Source: Burkholderiales bacterium
Lineage (GTDB): Bacteria > Pseudomonadota > Gammaproteobacteria > Burkholderiales > Burkholderiaceae_C
Length of the DNA stretch: 8,441 nucleotides
Direction of reading: 5' to 3'
NCBI GenBank assembly: GCA_005786815.1
Contig: SYDB01000010.1
Span: forward strand, 1-8,441
The notes beneath the pieces were generated by a model. That model saw nothing but the letters and a program-made list of their open reading frames with translations, was not told the origin of the DNA and ran no database searches. This document shows positions 1-7,243 of this stretch, in pieces; positions within the stretch are counted from its first letter, which is position 1; each line of letters opens with the position of its first letter. Both the position numbers and the translations under genes were made by a program.

Positions 1-1
1 A

Positions 2-568
2 CCCCATACATTGGTAGAAGGCAGTCCTGCGATTGAATTGCATATCCGCCATATGCCAGGCGGTGTTTTTACCGACCATGTATTTGGTGTGATGAAGGAA
101 CGCGACATTCAGCGTATTGAAGGACCGCAAGGCAGTTTCTTTTTGCGAGAAGACTCCGACAAGCCTTTGGTGTTTTTAGCATCAGGTACTGGCTTCGCTC
201 CCATCAAAGCCATCTTGGAACATATGCATTTCAAAGGCATCACGCGACATGCCGTTTTGTATTGGGGCGGAAGACGTCCGCAAGACTTGTACTTGAACGA
301 TTGGTTACAAGACCAACTCGCGTTGATGCCCAACTTGCACTATGTGCCCGTTATCTCCGACGCTCTGCCAGAAGACAACTGGTCAGGTCGCACAGGTTTT
401 GTACACCAAGCTGTCTTGGAAGACATACCTGAACTCAATGGATATCAGGTCTATGCCTGCGGCGCCCCTATCGTGGTGGACTCTGCACGCGCTGCCTATA
501 CAAAAGCAGGTCTACCTGAAGATGAGTTCTATGCCGACTCATTTACTTCTGCGGCAGATAAAGTTTGA
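2..568 (+). CDS. FAD/NAD(P)H-dependent ferredoxin-type reductase, C-terminal part (CDP-6-deoxy-delta-3,4-glucoseen reductase-like), 5' end outside window
   Basis: Partial gene. The frame is open from the left edge and ends at TGA 566-568, giving 188 visible residues. They match the C-terminal half of the ferredoxin-NADP reductase superfamily. The first residues lie in the FAD-binding beta-barrel, with a conserved HMPGG segment near residues 20-24. The nucleotide-binding domain follows, with the LASGTGFAPIKAIL loop near residues 58-71, then VLYWGGR, then the CGAP motif near 158-161 that contacts nicotinamide/flavin. The C-terminal FYADSFTSAADK segment closes the flavin site. In Burkholderiales such proteins usually carry an N-terminal plant-type 2Fe-2S domain and are named after the ascD/rfbI glucoseen reductase, although the true substrate is mostly unknown; that N-terminal domain would lie outside the window. 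The TTG at 11-13 is not the real start, because conserved sequence continues to the edge. It is followed after 20 bases by the Bug-protein gene, probably in one operon. Confidence 0.85.
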   Translation, partial: PHTLVEGSPAIELHIRHMPGGVFTDHVFGVMKERDIQRIEGPQGSFFLREDSDKPLVFLASGTGFAPIKAILEHMHFKGITRHAVLYWGGRRPQDLYLNDWLQDQLALMPNLHYVPVISDALPEDNWSGRTGFVHQAVLEDIPELNGYQVYACGAPIVVDSARAAYTKAGLPEDEFYADSFTSAADKV

Positions 569-576
569 CAATTTAC

Positions 577-582
577 AAAGGA
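577..582 (+). promoter_or_regulatory. Ribosome binding site for the Bug-family gene
   Basis: AAAGGA lies 6 bases before ATG 589-591. It decides the start over the upstream in-frame TTG at 565-567, which overlaps the stop codon of the preceding gene and would add eight residues ahead of a normal signal peptide. Confidence 0.7.
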
Positions 583-588
583 CACGTA

Positions 589-1575
589 ATGACCGACCTC
601 CTCAAAAATTTGCGATTCCTAGTTGCATCGCTCATGGCTTGCTCTGTTGCATTAGCGCAAGCACAAAGCTTCCCCAGCAAACCCATTCGTTGGGTCATTG
701 TTGCACCAGCAGGTTCATCCTTAGATGTAATCGCCCGCGCGATGCAAGACAAGCTCAAAGACAATTTGGGCCAAACCGTAGTCGTCGAAAACAAACCACA
801 AGCAGGCGGCACCGTTGGGACGAACGAAGTTGCCAAATCTGCACCCGATGGTCACACCTGGGTCATGTCCTACAACGGGCCACTTGCGTTTGGTCCCCAC
901 CTCTACCCCAAACTCCCCTACCAACCAGAAAAAGATTTAATCGCCGTCATCACAACAACCTCGCAACCGAACGTCATTGCAGCCAATGTGCAGTTACCAG
1001 CGAACTCGATGCGTGAACTGATTGCATTACTCAAAAAAGAACCAGGTAAATACAACTTTGCATCTGTTGGTAATGGCAGTTCGTCGCATTTGACGATGGA
1101 ATACATCAAGTCTGTGTCCAACACGTTTGCGGTGCATATTCCCTTCAACGGTAGCCCGCCTGCTGTCATGTCTACCTTGTCTGGCGAAACGCAACTGATT
1201 GCATCAGTGCCCACGGTGATTTCGCCACAAGTCAGACAAGGCAAGCTGAAATATTTGGCAGTGACCAGCGCGCAGCGCTACGCCCTTTTGCCAGACGTCC
1301 CGACTGTTGCAGAAAGTGGCCTGCCCGAACTCAAAGGCTTTGAAGCGTTGGCATGGAATGGTGTCTTGGTTCCTGCTGGAACACCACGTGCTGTTGTCGA
1401 TCGCATCAATAGCGCGCTTAACGCTGCATTGAATGACCCTAGCGTGAGAGAGAGACTTAAATCAGCGGGGTTGGAGCCTATTGGTGGAACACCCGAGCAA
1501 TTTGCAAAACTCATCCATGATGAATCTGTCAAGTGGGCGCCGATTATTAAGCGCTCTGGTGCGCGGATTGATTGA
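589..1575 (+). CDS. Bug-family (TctC-type) tripartite tricarboxylate transporter substrate-binding protein
   Basis: This is a complete 328-residue protein, the usual length for the Bug family of periplasmic solute-binding proteins that are greatly expanded in Burkholderiales. An N-terminal Sec signal peptide is visible: positive residues K6 and R9, a hydrophobic core, and a likely cleavage after ALAQA around residue 25. The mature part opens with the family signature PSKPIRWVIVAPAGSSLDVIAR. This is followed by NKPQAGGTVGTNEVAKSAPDG, the VGNGSSSHL segment, the IPFNGSPPAVM ligand-loop region, LLPDVPTVAESG, and the C-terminal NAALNDPSVRERLKSAGLEP block. Members bind carboxylates such as citrate, glutamate or aromatic acids; the ligand cannot be read from sequence. 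No TctA/TctB membrane genes are nearby, so it is an orphan binding protein, as is common in this group. It may be cotranscribed with the reductase gene 20 bases upstream. A Cys in the signal core (LMAC) is a poor lipobox, so a soluble periplasmic location is preferred. Confidence 0.92.
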   Translation: MTDLLKNLRFLVASLMACSVALAQAQSFPSKPIRWVIVAPAGSSLDVIARAMQDKLKDNLGQTVVVENKPQAGGTVGTNEVAKSAPDGHTWVMSYNGPLAFGPHLYPKLPYQPEKDLIAVITTTSQPNVIAANVQLPANSMRELIALLKKEPGKYNFASVGNGSSSHLTMEYIKSVSNTFAVHIPFNGSPPAVMSTLSGETQLIASVPTVISPQVRQGKLKYLAVTSAQRYALLPDVPTVAESGLPELKGFEALAWNGVLVPAGTPRAVVDRINSALNAALNDPSVRERLKSAGLEPIGGTPEQFAKLIHDESVKWAPIIKRSGARID

Positions 1576-1587
1576 TAGCGTCACAGG

Positions 1588-1627
1588 GCGCTTATGTATT
1601 TGGGCGCCATAACTTGCGCTTAAGCGC
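1588..1627. repeat. Inverted-repeat cluster at the convergent gene junction, possible bidirectional terminator
   Basis: The 44-base gap between the converging Bug and PhyH genes contains several overlapping complementary segments. GCGCTTA at 1588-1594 pairs with TAAGCGC at 1621-1627. GGCGC at 1587-1591 pairs with GCGCC at 1604-1608. TTATG at 1592-1596 pairs with CATAA at 1608-1612. GCGCTTAAGCGC at 1616-1627 is a perfect 12-base palindrome overlapping the PhyH-gene stop codon (TAA, 1622-1620). The location fits a transcription end point for both strands, but no clear T-run follows any stem, so a standard Rho-independent terminator is not established. Confidence 0.4.
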
Positions 1628-2429
1628 GTCTATGCCCGACAGAGAAATCGTTCAGGCCGGTTTTATCTTCACCACGTAACAACCACAAAGGCCGCGTTGC
1701 AAAACTCACGTTCACACCTGTTTTGCCGGCTGAAGGTCTGAGGTTTCGGTCGAACAGCGATGTACCAGGCATAAAACGTAAGGCAACACCAGTTCGTCTT
1801 TGTTGCGAGGTATTGGCTTTTGCGCCGTGAATCATATAAATGTCGTGCATCGACATTTCTCCGGGTTGCAACTCTAGATCTGCCGCTTGCGATTCATCAA
1901 AAGTACCTTCTGCCATGCGTTGGTTGAGCGTGAGGTCATTGCGGTCTTCGTGTAAATGTTCGTATAACTGTTTGGCAGTGTGCGAACCAGGGATGACGCG
2001 CAAACAACCATTTTCTTGGGTGCTGGGTTCAAGCGCCACCCATACCGTGCAATTGGCCAATGGGCGAATGGGCCAGTAATGGCCATCTTGGTGCCAAGGC
2101 GTTTCGTAGCCTTCGCTAGCGGGTTTACAAAACACATGGCAACCCCACAAGATGATGTCTGGGCCAATGAGTTGTTCCACCAAATCGATGATGGGTGGGT
2201 GCATAGCCAATTGCAAAAACTTTTGGCTGCCCGTCACACCTTCGTCGTTACGCCCCTCAATATGCGCACTCACCAGTTTTTCAGGACGCACACCGGGGTT
2301 GTTGGTAATGAGCGTGTTGAGCGCGTCTTGCAACTCTTTTACAAACTCTGGCTCTAACCGGTATTTGGGAATGACATAGCCGTTGGCATGGTAGTTAGCG
2401 ATGTCTTGTTTGCTTAAAGCAGTGGGCAT
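1620..2429 (-). CDS. Phytanoyl-CoA dioxygenase (PhyH) family Fe(II)/2-oxoglutarate-dependent oxygenase
   Basis: This is a complete 269-residue cytoplasmic protein with no signal peptide or membrane segment. It has the PhyH-family layout: an N-terminal helical part (NGYVIPKYRL near 16-25), then WHQDGHYW with the HxD iron ligands H113 and D115. Next come VWVALEPSTQENGCLRVIPG (129-148), characteristic of the double-stranded beta-helix core, and the distal iron ligand H201 in MIHGAKANTS. R212, in RRTGVALRF, is the likely 2-oxoglutarate carboxylate anchor. All expected catalytic residues are present, so the enzyme should be active. Family members hydroxylate varied small molecules (phytanoyl-CoA, ectoine, syringomycin precursors, phosphonates), so the substrate is unknown. 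The gene starts 5 bases after the livF stop codon with an AGGAG site overlapping that codon, and is the last gene of the minus-strand run. This context suggests it acts on something the adjacent importer takes up, which is inference. Confidence 0.87.
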   Translation of the reverse strand: MPTALSKQDIANYHANGYVIPKYRLEPEFVKELQDALNTLITNNPGVRPEKLVSAHIEGRNDEGVTGSQKFLQLAMHPPIIDLVEQLIGPDIILWGCHVFCKPASEGYETPWHQDGHYWPIRPLANCTVWVALEPSTQENGCLRVIPGSHTAKQLYEHLHEDRNDLTLNQRMAEGTFDESQAADLELQPGEMSMHDIYMIHGAKANTSQQRRTGVALRFMPGTSLFDRNLRPSAGKTGVNVSFATRPLWLLRGEDKTGLNDFSVGHRRA

Positions 2430-2434
2430 AGTAA

Positions 2435-3151
2435 TTACTCTCCTAAATATGCAGCGCGCACCTTCGGATCATGCAGTAAATCGCCCGCTTTGCCACTGAG
2501 GGTTATCACGCCTGACTCCATCACATAGGCGCGCTGGGAAATTTGCAAGGCACGGCTGGCATTTTGCTCTACCAAGACGATCGTGACGCCTTGGGCTGAC
2601 ACAGCTTGAATCACCTCAAAAATCTTGTCGACCATCAAAGGCGATAAACCCATAGAGGGCTCATCTAGCAATAGCAAGCTAGGGCGACTCATCAACGCAC
2701 GTCCCATGGCTAACATTTGCTGCTCTCCGCCAGACAAAGTGCCCGCCAATTGGTGGCTACGTTCTTGTAAGCGTGGGAAGGTGGTGAAGATACGTTCCAT
2801 GTCTTCATCAATGTCAGCGCCATCATTGCGGCTGTAGGCGCCCATCTGCAGGTTCTCAACAATGGTCATACGGGTGAAGACGCCACGTCCCTCGGGCACC
2901 ATGACTAACCCTTGTTTTACTAAATCCCATGGCTTGCATTGATGGATAGGCTTGGCATTCAACTCGATGCTGCCTGCACTTGCCGACAACAAACCCGTAA
3001 TGGCTTTCATGGTGGTGGTTTTCCCAGCGCCGTTCGAGCCGATCAACGAAACCAACTCACCTGCAAAAACTTCAAAGCTCACGCCTTTGACAGCTTGAAT
3101 GCCGCCATAACTCACTTGTAAATCGCTCACACGTAGCATGGGTTGGGTCAT
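2435..3151 (-). CDS. livF: ABC importer ATP-binding protein LivF (branched-chain/hydrophobic amino acid type)
   Basis: This is a complete 238-residue cytoplasmic ATPase, the normal length for LivF. It shows the Walker A motif GSNGAGKT (38-45), the LivF-typical MVPEGRGVFTRMTIVENL segment (84-101), the ABC signature LSGGEQQ (139-145), and Walker B LLLLDE (159-164) followed by PSMGLSP. In the switch region it has VEQN with Q196 where most ABC ATPases have His; this is the usual LivF state and is what separates it from LivG. It should pair with LivG on the cytoplasmic face of the LivHM permease. The start ATG 3151-3149 lies one base after the livG stop codon (TGA 3155-3153), and only a weak Shine-Dalgarno-like stretch precedes it, so translational coupling to livG is likely. 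Family membership is secure; the transported substrate is not known. Confidence 0.95.
   Translation of the reverse strand: MTQPMLRVSDLQVSYGGIQAVKGVSFEVFAGELVSLIGSNGAGKTTTMKAITGLLSASAGSIELNAKPIHQCKPWDLVKQGLVMVPEGRGVFTRMTIVENLQMGAYSRNDGADIDEDMERIFTTFPRLQERSHQLAGTLSGGEQQMLAMGRALMSRPSLLLLDEPSMGLSPLMVDKIFEVIQAVSAQGVTIVLVEQNASRALQISQRAYVMESGVITLSGKAGDLLHDPKVRAAYLGE
2440..2444 (-). promoter_or_regulatory. Ribosome binding site for the PhyH-family gene, immediately before its start and just past the livF stop
   Basis: On the minus strand AGGAG (2444-2440), within AGGAGAG (2444-2438), precedes ATG 2429-2427 by about 10 bases. It lies inside the last codons of livF (stop TAA 2437-2435), so translation of the two genes is probably coupled. 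Confidence 0.65.
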
Positions 3152-3152
3152 A

Positions 3153-3926
3153 TCAAGCCTGTGCCGTTCCCAAATACGCTTGCATCACACGCGCATCACG
3201 TTGCACGAGGGCGGGAGTGCCTTCTGCAATCACTTGGCCTTCATCCAATACCGTCACGCGATCGCACAACCCCATGACCAATTTCACATCATGTTCAATC
3301 AATAAAACTGTACGGTGGTCATGGCGAATCTTGTCAATCAATGCGCGTAACTGCACTTTCTCAGTGGCATTCATACCTGCAGCTGGTTCGTCTAATGCCA
3401 ATAGTTGAGGGTCTGTTGCTAGTGCCCGGGCAATTTCTAGACGTCGCTGGTCACCATAGCTCAAGGTGCGTGCTTTGACATCGGCAAGCGTATTTATGCC
3501 GACATAGGCTAACAATTCGTGGGCCCTTTCTGCAATTTCTTTTTCTTCTTGTGTGAAAGATTTGGTTCGAAAAATAGCACCCAACAAACCAGAGTGAGTG
3601 CGAAGATGGCGCGCCACCATCACGTTTTCAAGCGCTGTCATCTCGGCGAATAAACGGATGTTTTGGAAGGTGCGCGCGATGCCAGCTTTGGCGACCAAAT
3701 GCACATCCTTGGGTTGATAAGGCTGGTCTGCCAATACAAAGCTGCCACTGTCTGCGGGATACAAGCCTGTGATGACATTGAAGAAAGTAGTTTTGCCAGC
3801 GCCGTTGGGGCCGATCAAGCCATAGACTTGGCCACGCTCGATGTTGAGATGTACATCATTCAAAGCCTGTAGCCCGCCAAAGCGTTTTGATACACCCGCA
3901 ACCTGCAAAACGTGTTGGCTAAGCAT
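3153..3926 (-). CDS. livG: ABC importer ATP-binding protein LivG (branched-chain/hydrophobic amino acid type)
   Basis: This is a complete 257-residue ATPase. It shows Walker A GPNGAGKT (39-46), the LivG-typical GIARTFQNIRLF segment (82-93, containing the Q-loop), the ABC signature LSYGDQRRLEIARAL (155-169), and Walker B LLALDE (175-180) followed by PAAGMN. The switch histidine is H212 in LIEHDVKLVM. The ATG at 3926-3924 is chosen because GGAGG lies 6 bases upstream and the resulting N-terminus fits the family. An in-frame ATG at 3959-3957 would add 11 residues but has no ribosome binding site and would lengthen the overlap with livM. With the chosen start the gene overlaps the 3' end of livM by 8 bases (livM stop TAG 3921-3919). 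It forms the heterodimeric ATPase pair with the downstream livF product. Confidence 0.95.
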   Translation of the reverse strand: MLSQHVLQVAGVSKRFGGLQALNDVHLNIERGQVYGLIGPNGAGKTTFFNVITGLYPADSGSFVLADQPYQPKDVHLVAKAGIARTFQNIRLFAEMTALENVMVARHLRTHSGLLGAIFRTKSFTQEEKEIAERAHELLAYVGINTLADVKARTLSYGDQRRLEIARALATDPQLLALDEPAAGMNATEKVQLRALIDKIRHDHRTVLLIEHDVKLVMGLCDRVTVLDEGQVIAEGTPALVQRDARVMQAYLGTAQA

Positions 3927-5016
3927 TTCGCCCCTCCACACTTTGCAAACGCTTACCATTTTCAGGCTTAGGCCATAAACCGCTGGGTCGCCACAACATG
4001 ACGCCCACCATCGCTAAAGAGATAAGAAGTTGGCGCAATATCGCTGCGTCTAGACGACCGCCCGTCATTTCTTGCAAAGGCCCAGCGACATAACGCAGCG
4101 CTTCGGGCAACGCGGCCAACAACACGGCTCCCAAAATCACGCCAGGCAAGTGACCTAAACCACCAAGCACCACCATCGCCACGATCATCACGGATTCCAT
4201 CAGACTGAATGACTCGGGCGATACAAATCCTTGAAAAGCAGCAAACATTGCACCGGAGATGCCGCCGAATGTGGCGCCCATGCCAAACGCCATCAATTTC
4301 AAGTTGCGGGTGTTGAGCCCCATAGCTTTGGCAGCGATTTCATCTTCGCGAATCGCCATCCATGCGCGACCGATGCGTGAGTTTTCTAAACGATGGCACA
4401 CCACAACGCTGACAACTACCAGCAAGAGAAACAAGTAGTAGTACAAGGTGACAGAAGGGATCTCCATAAAACCCAAATCCAATCGCTTGGAAAGTGGATG
4501 CCCAAAAACACTGACCGCATCAATCGATCCAATCCCTTTAGGCCCGTTGGTGATATTTACAGGCTGGTCTAAATTATTTAAAAAAACACGGATGATTTCA
4601 CCAAAACCTAAAGTCACGATCGCCAGATAATCGCCACGCAACTTTAGGGTGGGCGCTCCCAACACAATGCCAAACAAGGCTGCAACGCCAGCGGCCATTG
4701 GCAGCACCATCCATAGACTCAAATGCAAACCGTTAGAAAACATGGTTGCAATCCATGGAAACGCATCGGTCAAATGTGGGGACGCTAACAAACCAAAGAG
4801 GTAAGCGCCCACAGCAAAAAATGCAACGTATCCAAGGTCTAACAAGCCTGCATAACCAACCACTATGTTCAAGCCTAGGGCTAGCAAGACATACAACAAC
4901 GACATGTCTGCAATGCGAATCCAGGCATTCCCGAAGGGTTGCAAAACAAATGGCAAAAGCAGCAACACAGATGCCAACAGCCATCGGTTACCAAATAATG
5001 CATTCGTATTGAGCAT
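3919..5016 (-). CDS. livM: ABC importer permease LivM (branched-chain/hydrophobic amino acid type)
   Basis: This is an integral inner-membrane protein of 365 residues from ATG 5016-5014. Hydrophobic segments are visible near residues 11-27, 37-55, 62-78, 102-122, 190-207, 237-262, 275-305 and 328-342. Family hallmarks are GLNIVVGYAGLLDLGYVAFFAVGAY (split around 48-72), LKLRGDYLAIVTLGFGEIIR (124-143), NITNGPKGI (154-162), and the cytoplasmic coupling loop RAWMAIREDEIAAKAMGLN (217-235) that docks onto the ATPases. The end is the typical LWRPSGLWP (341-349). An alternative TTG start at 5025-5023 forms a TTGA overlap with the livH stop codon and adds MKR; neither start has a strong ribosome binding site, so the choice is uncertain by three residues. 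The gene lies between livH and livG in the standard HMGF order. Confidence 0.94.
   Translation of the reverse strand: MLNTNALFGNRWLLASVLLLLPFVLQPFGNAWIRIADMSLLYVLLALGLNIVVGYAGLLDLGYVAFFAVGAYLFGLLASPHLTDAFPWIATMFSNGLHLSLWMVLPMAAGVAALFGIVLGAPTLKLRGDYLAIVTLGFGEIIRVFLNNLDQPVNITNGPKGIGSIDAVSVFGHPLSKRLDLGFMEIPSVTLYYYLFLLLVVVSVVVCHRLENSRIGRAWMAIREDEIAAKAMGLNTRNLKLMAFGMGATFGGISGAMFAAFQGFVSPESFSLMESVMIVAMVVLGGLGHLPGVILGAVLLAALPEALRYVAGPLQEMTGGRLDAAILRQLLISLAMVGVMLWRPSGLWPKPENGKRLQSVEGRNA
3933..3937 (-). promoter_or_regulatory. Ribosome binding site for livG, inside the end of livM
   Basis: On the minus strand GGAGG (3937-3933), continuing as GGAGGGG, sits 6 bases before ATG 3926-3924. It is one of the strongest Shine-Dalgarno matches in the window and settles the livG start. 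Confidence 0.75.
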
Positions 5017-5021
5017 CCGCT

Positions 5022-5951
5022 TCAAGCCCTATCTGCCACACGCTCACCCATCAAGCCTGAGGGGCGAAGCGTAAGCACCAATATTAAAACTAAGAAAGCA
5101 AAGATGTCGCTGTATTGGCTGCCCATCACACCACCCGTGAGTTCGCCTAAGTAGCCTGAGCCAATTGATTCAATCAAGCCAAGCAACAAACCACCCACGA
5201 CTGCTCCACCTAAGTTGCCAATCCCACCGAATACAGCAGCTGTAAATGCCTTAAGGCCTGGCAAAAATCCCATGGCGTGGTGAACTGTTCCGTAATTCGA
5301 TGCCCACATCACACCAGCCAGGGTGGCCAGCACAGCGCCAATGATGAAGGTGGCGGAGATCACCATATCAGGCTTCACACCCATCAAACTCGCCATGCGC
5401 GGATTCTCGGCTGTTGCACGCATCGCGCGGCCCAAGCGTGTTGCGTTGACCAACCAAGACAAAACGGCCAATGCGACAGCAGTGAGGCCTAAGATCATCA
5501 ATTGGGTGGGCGTAATCACTGCCTCACCAATTGCAATGGGCGTAGAGGGCAAAAGCGTTGGAAATGGTTTGTAGTTCGGCTTCCAAACAATCATGGCGAT
5601 GGTTTGCAAAAAGATCGACATACCTATCGCTGTGATCAAAGGCGCCAACTTAGGTGCATTGCGCAAAGGGCGGTAGGCGATTTTTTCAATCGCAAAGTTA
5701 AGGGCTGCGGCGGCCATGCTGGCTAACACCATCGCCATTAACAAAATCACCCAGCCCGGTAAGTTAGGAAAAGCAGGTTGCAAGATGTTGATGAGCGACC
5801 AACTGCACAAGGCGCCAATCATCAAAACTTCACCATGCGCAAAGTTAATCAAGTTGATGATGCCGTAGACCATGGTGTAGCCCAGTGCCACGAGCGCATA
5901 CATGCTGCCTAGCACGAGCCCATTGATCACCTGCTGTAGCAATACATCCAT
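5022..5951 (-). CDS. livH: ABC importer permease LivH (branched-chain/hydrophobic amino acid type)
   Basis: This is a complete 309-residue inner-membrane protein of normal LivH length. The N-terminus LLQQVINGLVLGSMYALVAL (4-23) and the block GYTMVYGIINLINFAHGEV (24-42) are diagnostic for LivH. The coupling loop RAMRATAENPRMASLMGVK (175-193) contacts the ATPases. The segment FTAAVFGGIGNLGGAVVGG (236-254) and the C-terminal LTLRPSGLMGERV (293-305) are also typical. It forms the transmembrane heterodimer with LivM. The start ATG 5951-5949 lies only 2 bases after the rarA stop codon (TAA 5956-5954), and the preceding bases contain no clear Shine-Dalgarno. Expression therefore probably depends on readthrough and translational coupling from rarA, or on an unseen promoter within rarA. 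No livK-type binding protein is present in this window. Confidence 0.95.
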   Translation of the reverse strand: MDVLLQQVINGLVLGSMYALVALGYTMVYGIINLINFAHGEVLMIGALCSWSLINILQPAFPNLPGWVILLMAMVLASMAAAALNFAIEKIAYRPLRNAPKLAPLITAIGMSIFLQTIAMIVWKPNYKPFPTLLPSTPIAIGEAVITPTQLMILGLTAVALAVLSWLVNATRLGRAMRATAENPRMASLMGVKPDMVISATFIIGAVLATLAGVMWASNYGTVHHAMGFLPGLKAFTAAVFGGIGNLGGAVVGGLLLGLIESIGSGYLGELTGGVMGSQYSDIFAFLVLILVLTLRPSGLMGERVADRA

Positions 5952-5953
5952 GT

Positions 5954-7243
5954 TTAATGACCAGCTTGTTTGTTTTTATTGCGGAGTTCACGCAGCTTAT
6001 CTGCAATTTTTATTTCCAAACCGCGCTCAACTGGATGATAAAACTTCGCAGACTCCATGCCTTGGGGCAAATAAGTTTCACCTGCTGCAAATCCGTCTTC
6101 TTCATCATGCGCGTAGCGATAACCTTTGCCGTAGTCGAGTTCTTTCATCAACTTGGTGGGGGCGTTGCGTAAATGCATGGGTACGGGGCGTGTGCCGTCT
6201 TTTTTCACTAATGCACGGACTTCATTAAAGGCTTTATAGACAGCGTTGGACTTGGGTGCCACAGCCAAATACACCACACATTCGGCCAAGGCCAACTCAC
6301 CCTCAGGCGAGCCCAAACGTTCATAGACTTCAGCAGCGTCTAAGGCCAAACGCAGTGCACGCGGATCTGCTAAACCAATGTCTTCGCTTGCCATACGGAT
6401 GAGGCGACGCGCCATGTATTTGGGTTCTGCGCCACCGTCGAGCATTCTGACTAACCAATAAAGCGCAGCATCTGGGTCGGAGCCTCTGACAGACTTGTGC
6501 AACGCGCTGATGGTGTCGTAGAACTGCTCGCCGCCTTTGTCATAACGGCGCATACGCTCGCCAAGTACTTTGAGCAACCACGTATCGGTAATTTCCGTCA
6601 AACCTTCATGCTTTGCAGAAACAGCCAAAGTCTCTAAGCTGTTGAGTAAGCGACGTGCATCGCCATCGGCATATGCGACCAAACGTTTTTGCGCTTCGCT
6701 ATCTAAAGCAGGCACTGCATCAATGCTTTGCGCTTTGGCAATGATATGGGCGAGGTCTTCTTCATTCAACGACTGCAAGACATAGACTGCAGCGCGCGAT
6801 AAGAGAGCGGAGTTCACTTCAAACGAAGGGTTTTCTGTTGTCGCACCGATGAAGGTAAATAAGCCAGATTCAACATGCGGCAAAAACGCATCTTGCTGGC
6901 TTTTGTTGAAACGATGCACCTCATCGACAAATACAATCGTGCGTTGAGGGTCTAGGCCATCGCGTGCAGTGCCCGCCAAATCAACTGCTTCACGAATTTC
7001 TTTCACACCGCCGAGTACCGCACTGATAGATAAAAACTGTGCGTCAAACGCATCGGCCATCAAACGTGCAATCGTGGTTTTACCAACCCCAGGTGGCCCC
7101 CACAAAATGCAACTGTGCGGCTGCCCAGACTCAAAAGCCACCCGCAAAGCCATGCCCTCACCCAAAACATGCTGTTGACCAATTACCTCGCCCAATGCGC
7201 GCGGGCGCAGGCGTTCGGCTAGGGGTTGGCTGGATACGGTCAA
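5954..7243 (-). CDS. rarA: Replication-associated recombination protein RarA (MgsA), AAA+ ATPase
   Basis: This is a complete 429-residue cytoplasmic clamp-loader-like ATPase that acts at stalled replication forks with SSB and the recombination machinery. It has the N-terminal [20 protein letters not shown] signature (7-26), Walker A GPPGVGKT (49-56), Walker B IVFVDE (103-108), and sensor 1 [12 protein letters not shown] (133-144). The arginine finger is R150 in LLSRA and the sensor 2 region is DARRLLN (195-201). The C-terminal tetramerisation domain includes [19 protein letters not shown] (250-268) and [12 protein letters not shown] (374-385). The start is TTG 7243-7241. The nearest upstream in-frame codons back to a stop (TAA 7267-7265) include no ATG or GTG, and the next internal Met (residue 31) lies inside the conserved domain. 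TTG overlaps the lolA stop codon as TTGA, so translation is likely coupled to lolA. Confidence 0.95.
   Translation of the reverse strand: MTVSSQPLAERLRPRALGEVIGQQHVLGEGMALRVAFESGQPHSCILWGPPGVGKTTIARLMADAFDAQFLSISAVLGGVKEIREAVDLAGTARDGLDPQRTIVFVDEVHRFNKSQQDAFLPHVESGLFTFIGATTENPSFEVNSALLSRAAVYVLQSLNEEDLAHIIAKAQSIDAVPALDSEAQKRLVAYADGDARRLLNSLETLAVSAKHEGLTEITDTWLLKVLGERMRRYDKGGEQFYDTISALHKSVRGSDPDAALYWLVRMLDGGAEPKYMARRLIRMASEDIGLADPRALRLALDAAEVYERLGSPEGELALAECVVYLAVAPKSNAVYKAFNEVRALVKKDGTRPVPMHLRNAPTKLMKELDYGKGYRYAHDEEDGFAAGETYLPQGMESAKFYHPVERGLEIKIADKLRELRNKNKQAGH

Noticed and set aside
342..1016. A 224-residue plus-strand open frame spanning the end of the reductase gene and the start of the Bug gene
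   Set aside because: It overlaps two well-supported genes in another frame, is rich in Arg, His and Cys in a way typical of shadow frames, has no ribosome binding site, and resembles no family I recognise.
3927..3959. Longer livG form starting at ATG 3959-3957
   Set aside because: No ribosome binding site precedes it, it deepens the overlap with livM, and a strong GGAGG site serves the internal ATG 3926-3924.
5957..6020. Possible promoter for livH inside the end of rarA
   Set aside because: The minus strand has AT-rich stretches with TTGGAA, TTGCAG and GATAAG, but no -35/-10 pair with suitable spacing, so no promoter is called.
5902..6228. Plus-strand open frame across the livH/rarA junction
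   Set aside because: It lies antisense to two firmly identified genes and its translation has no recognisable domain; it is best explained as a shadow frame.
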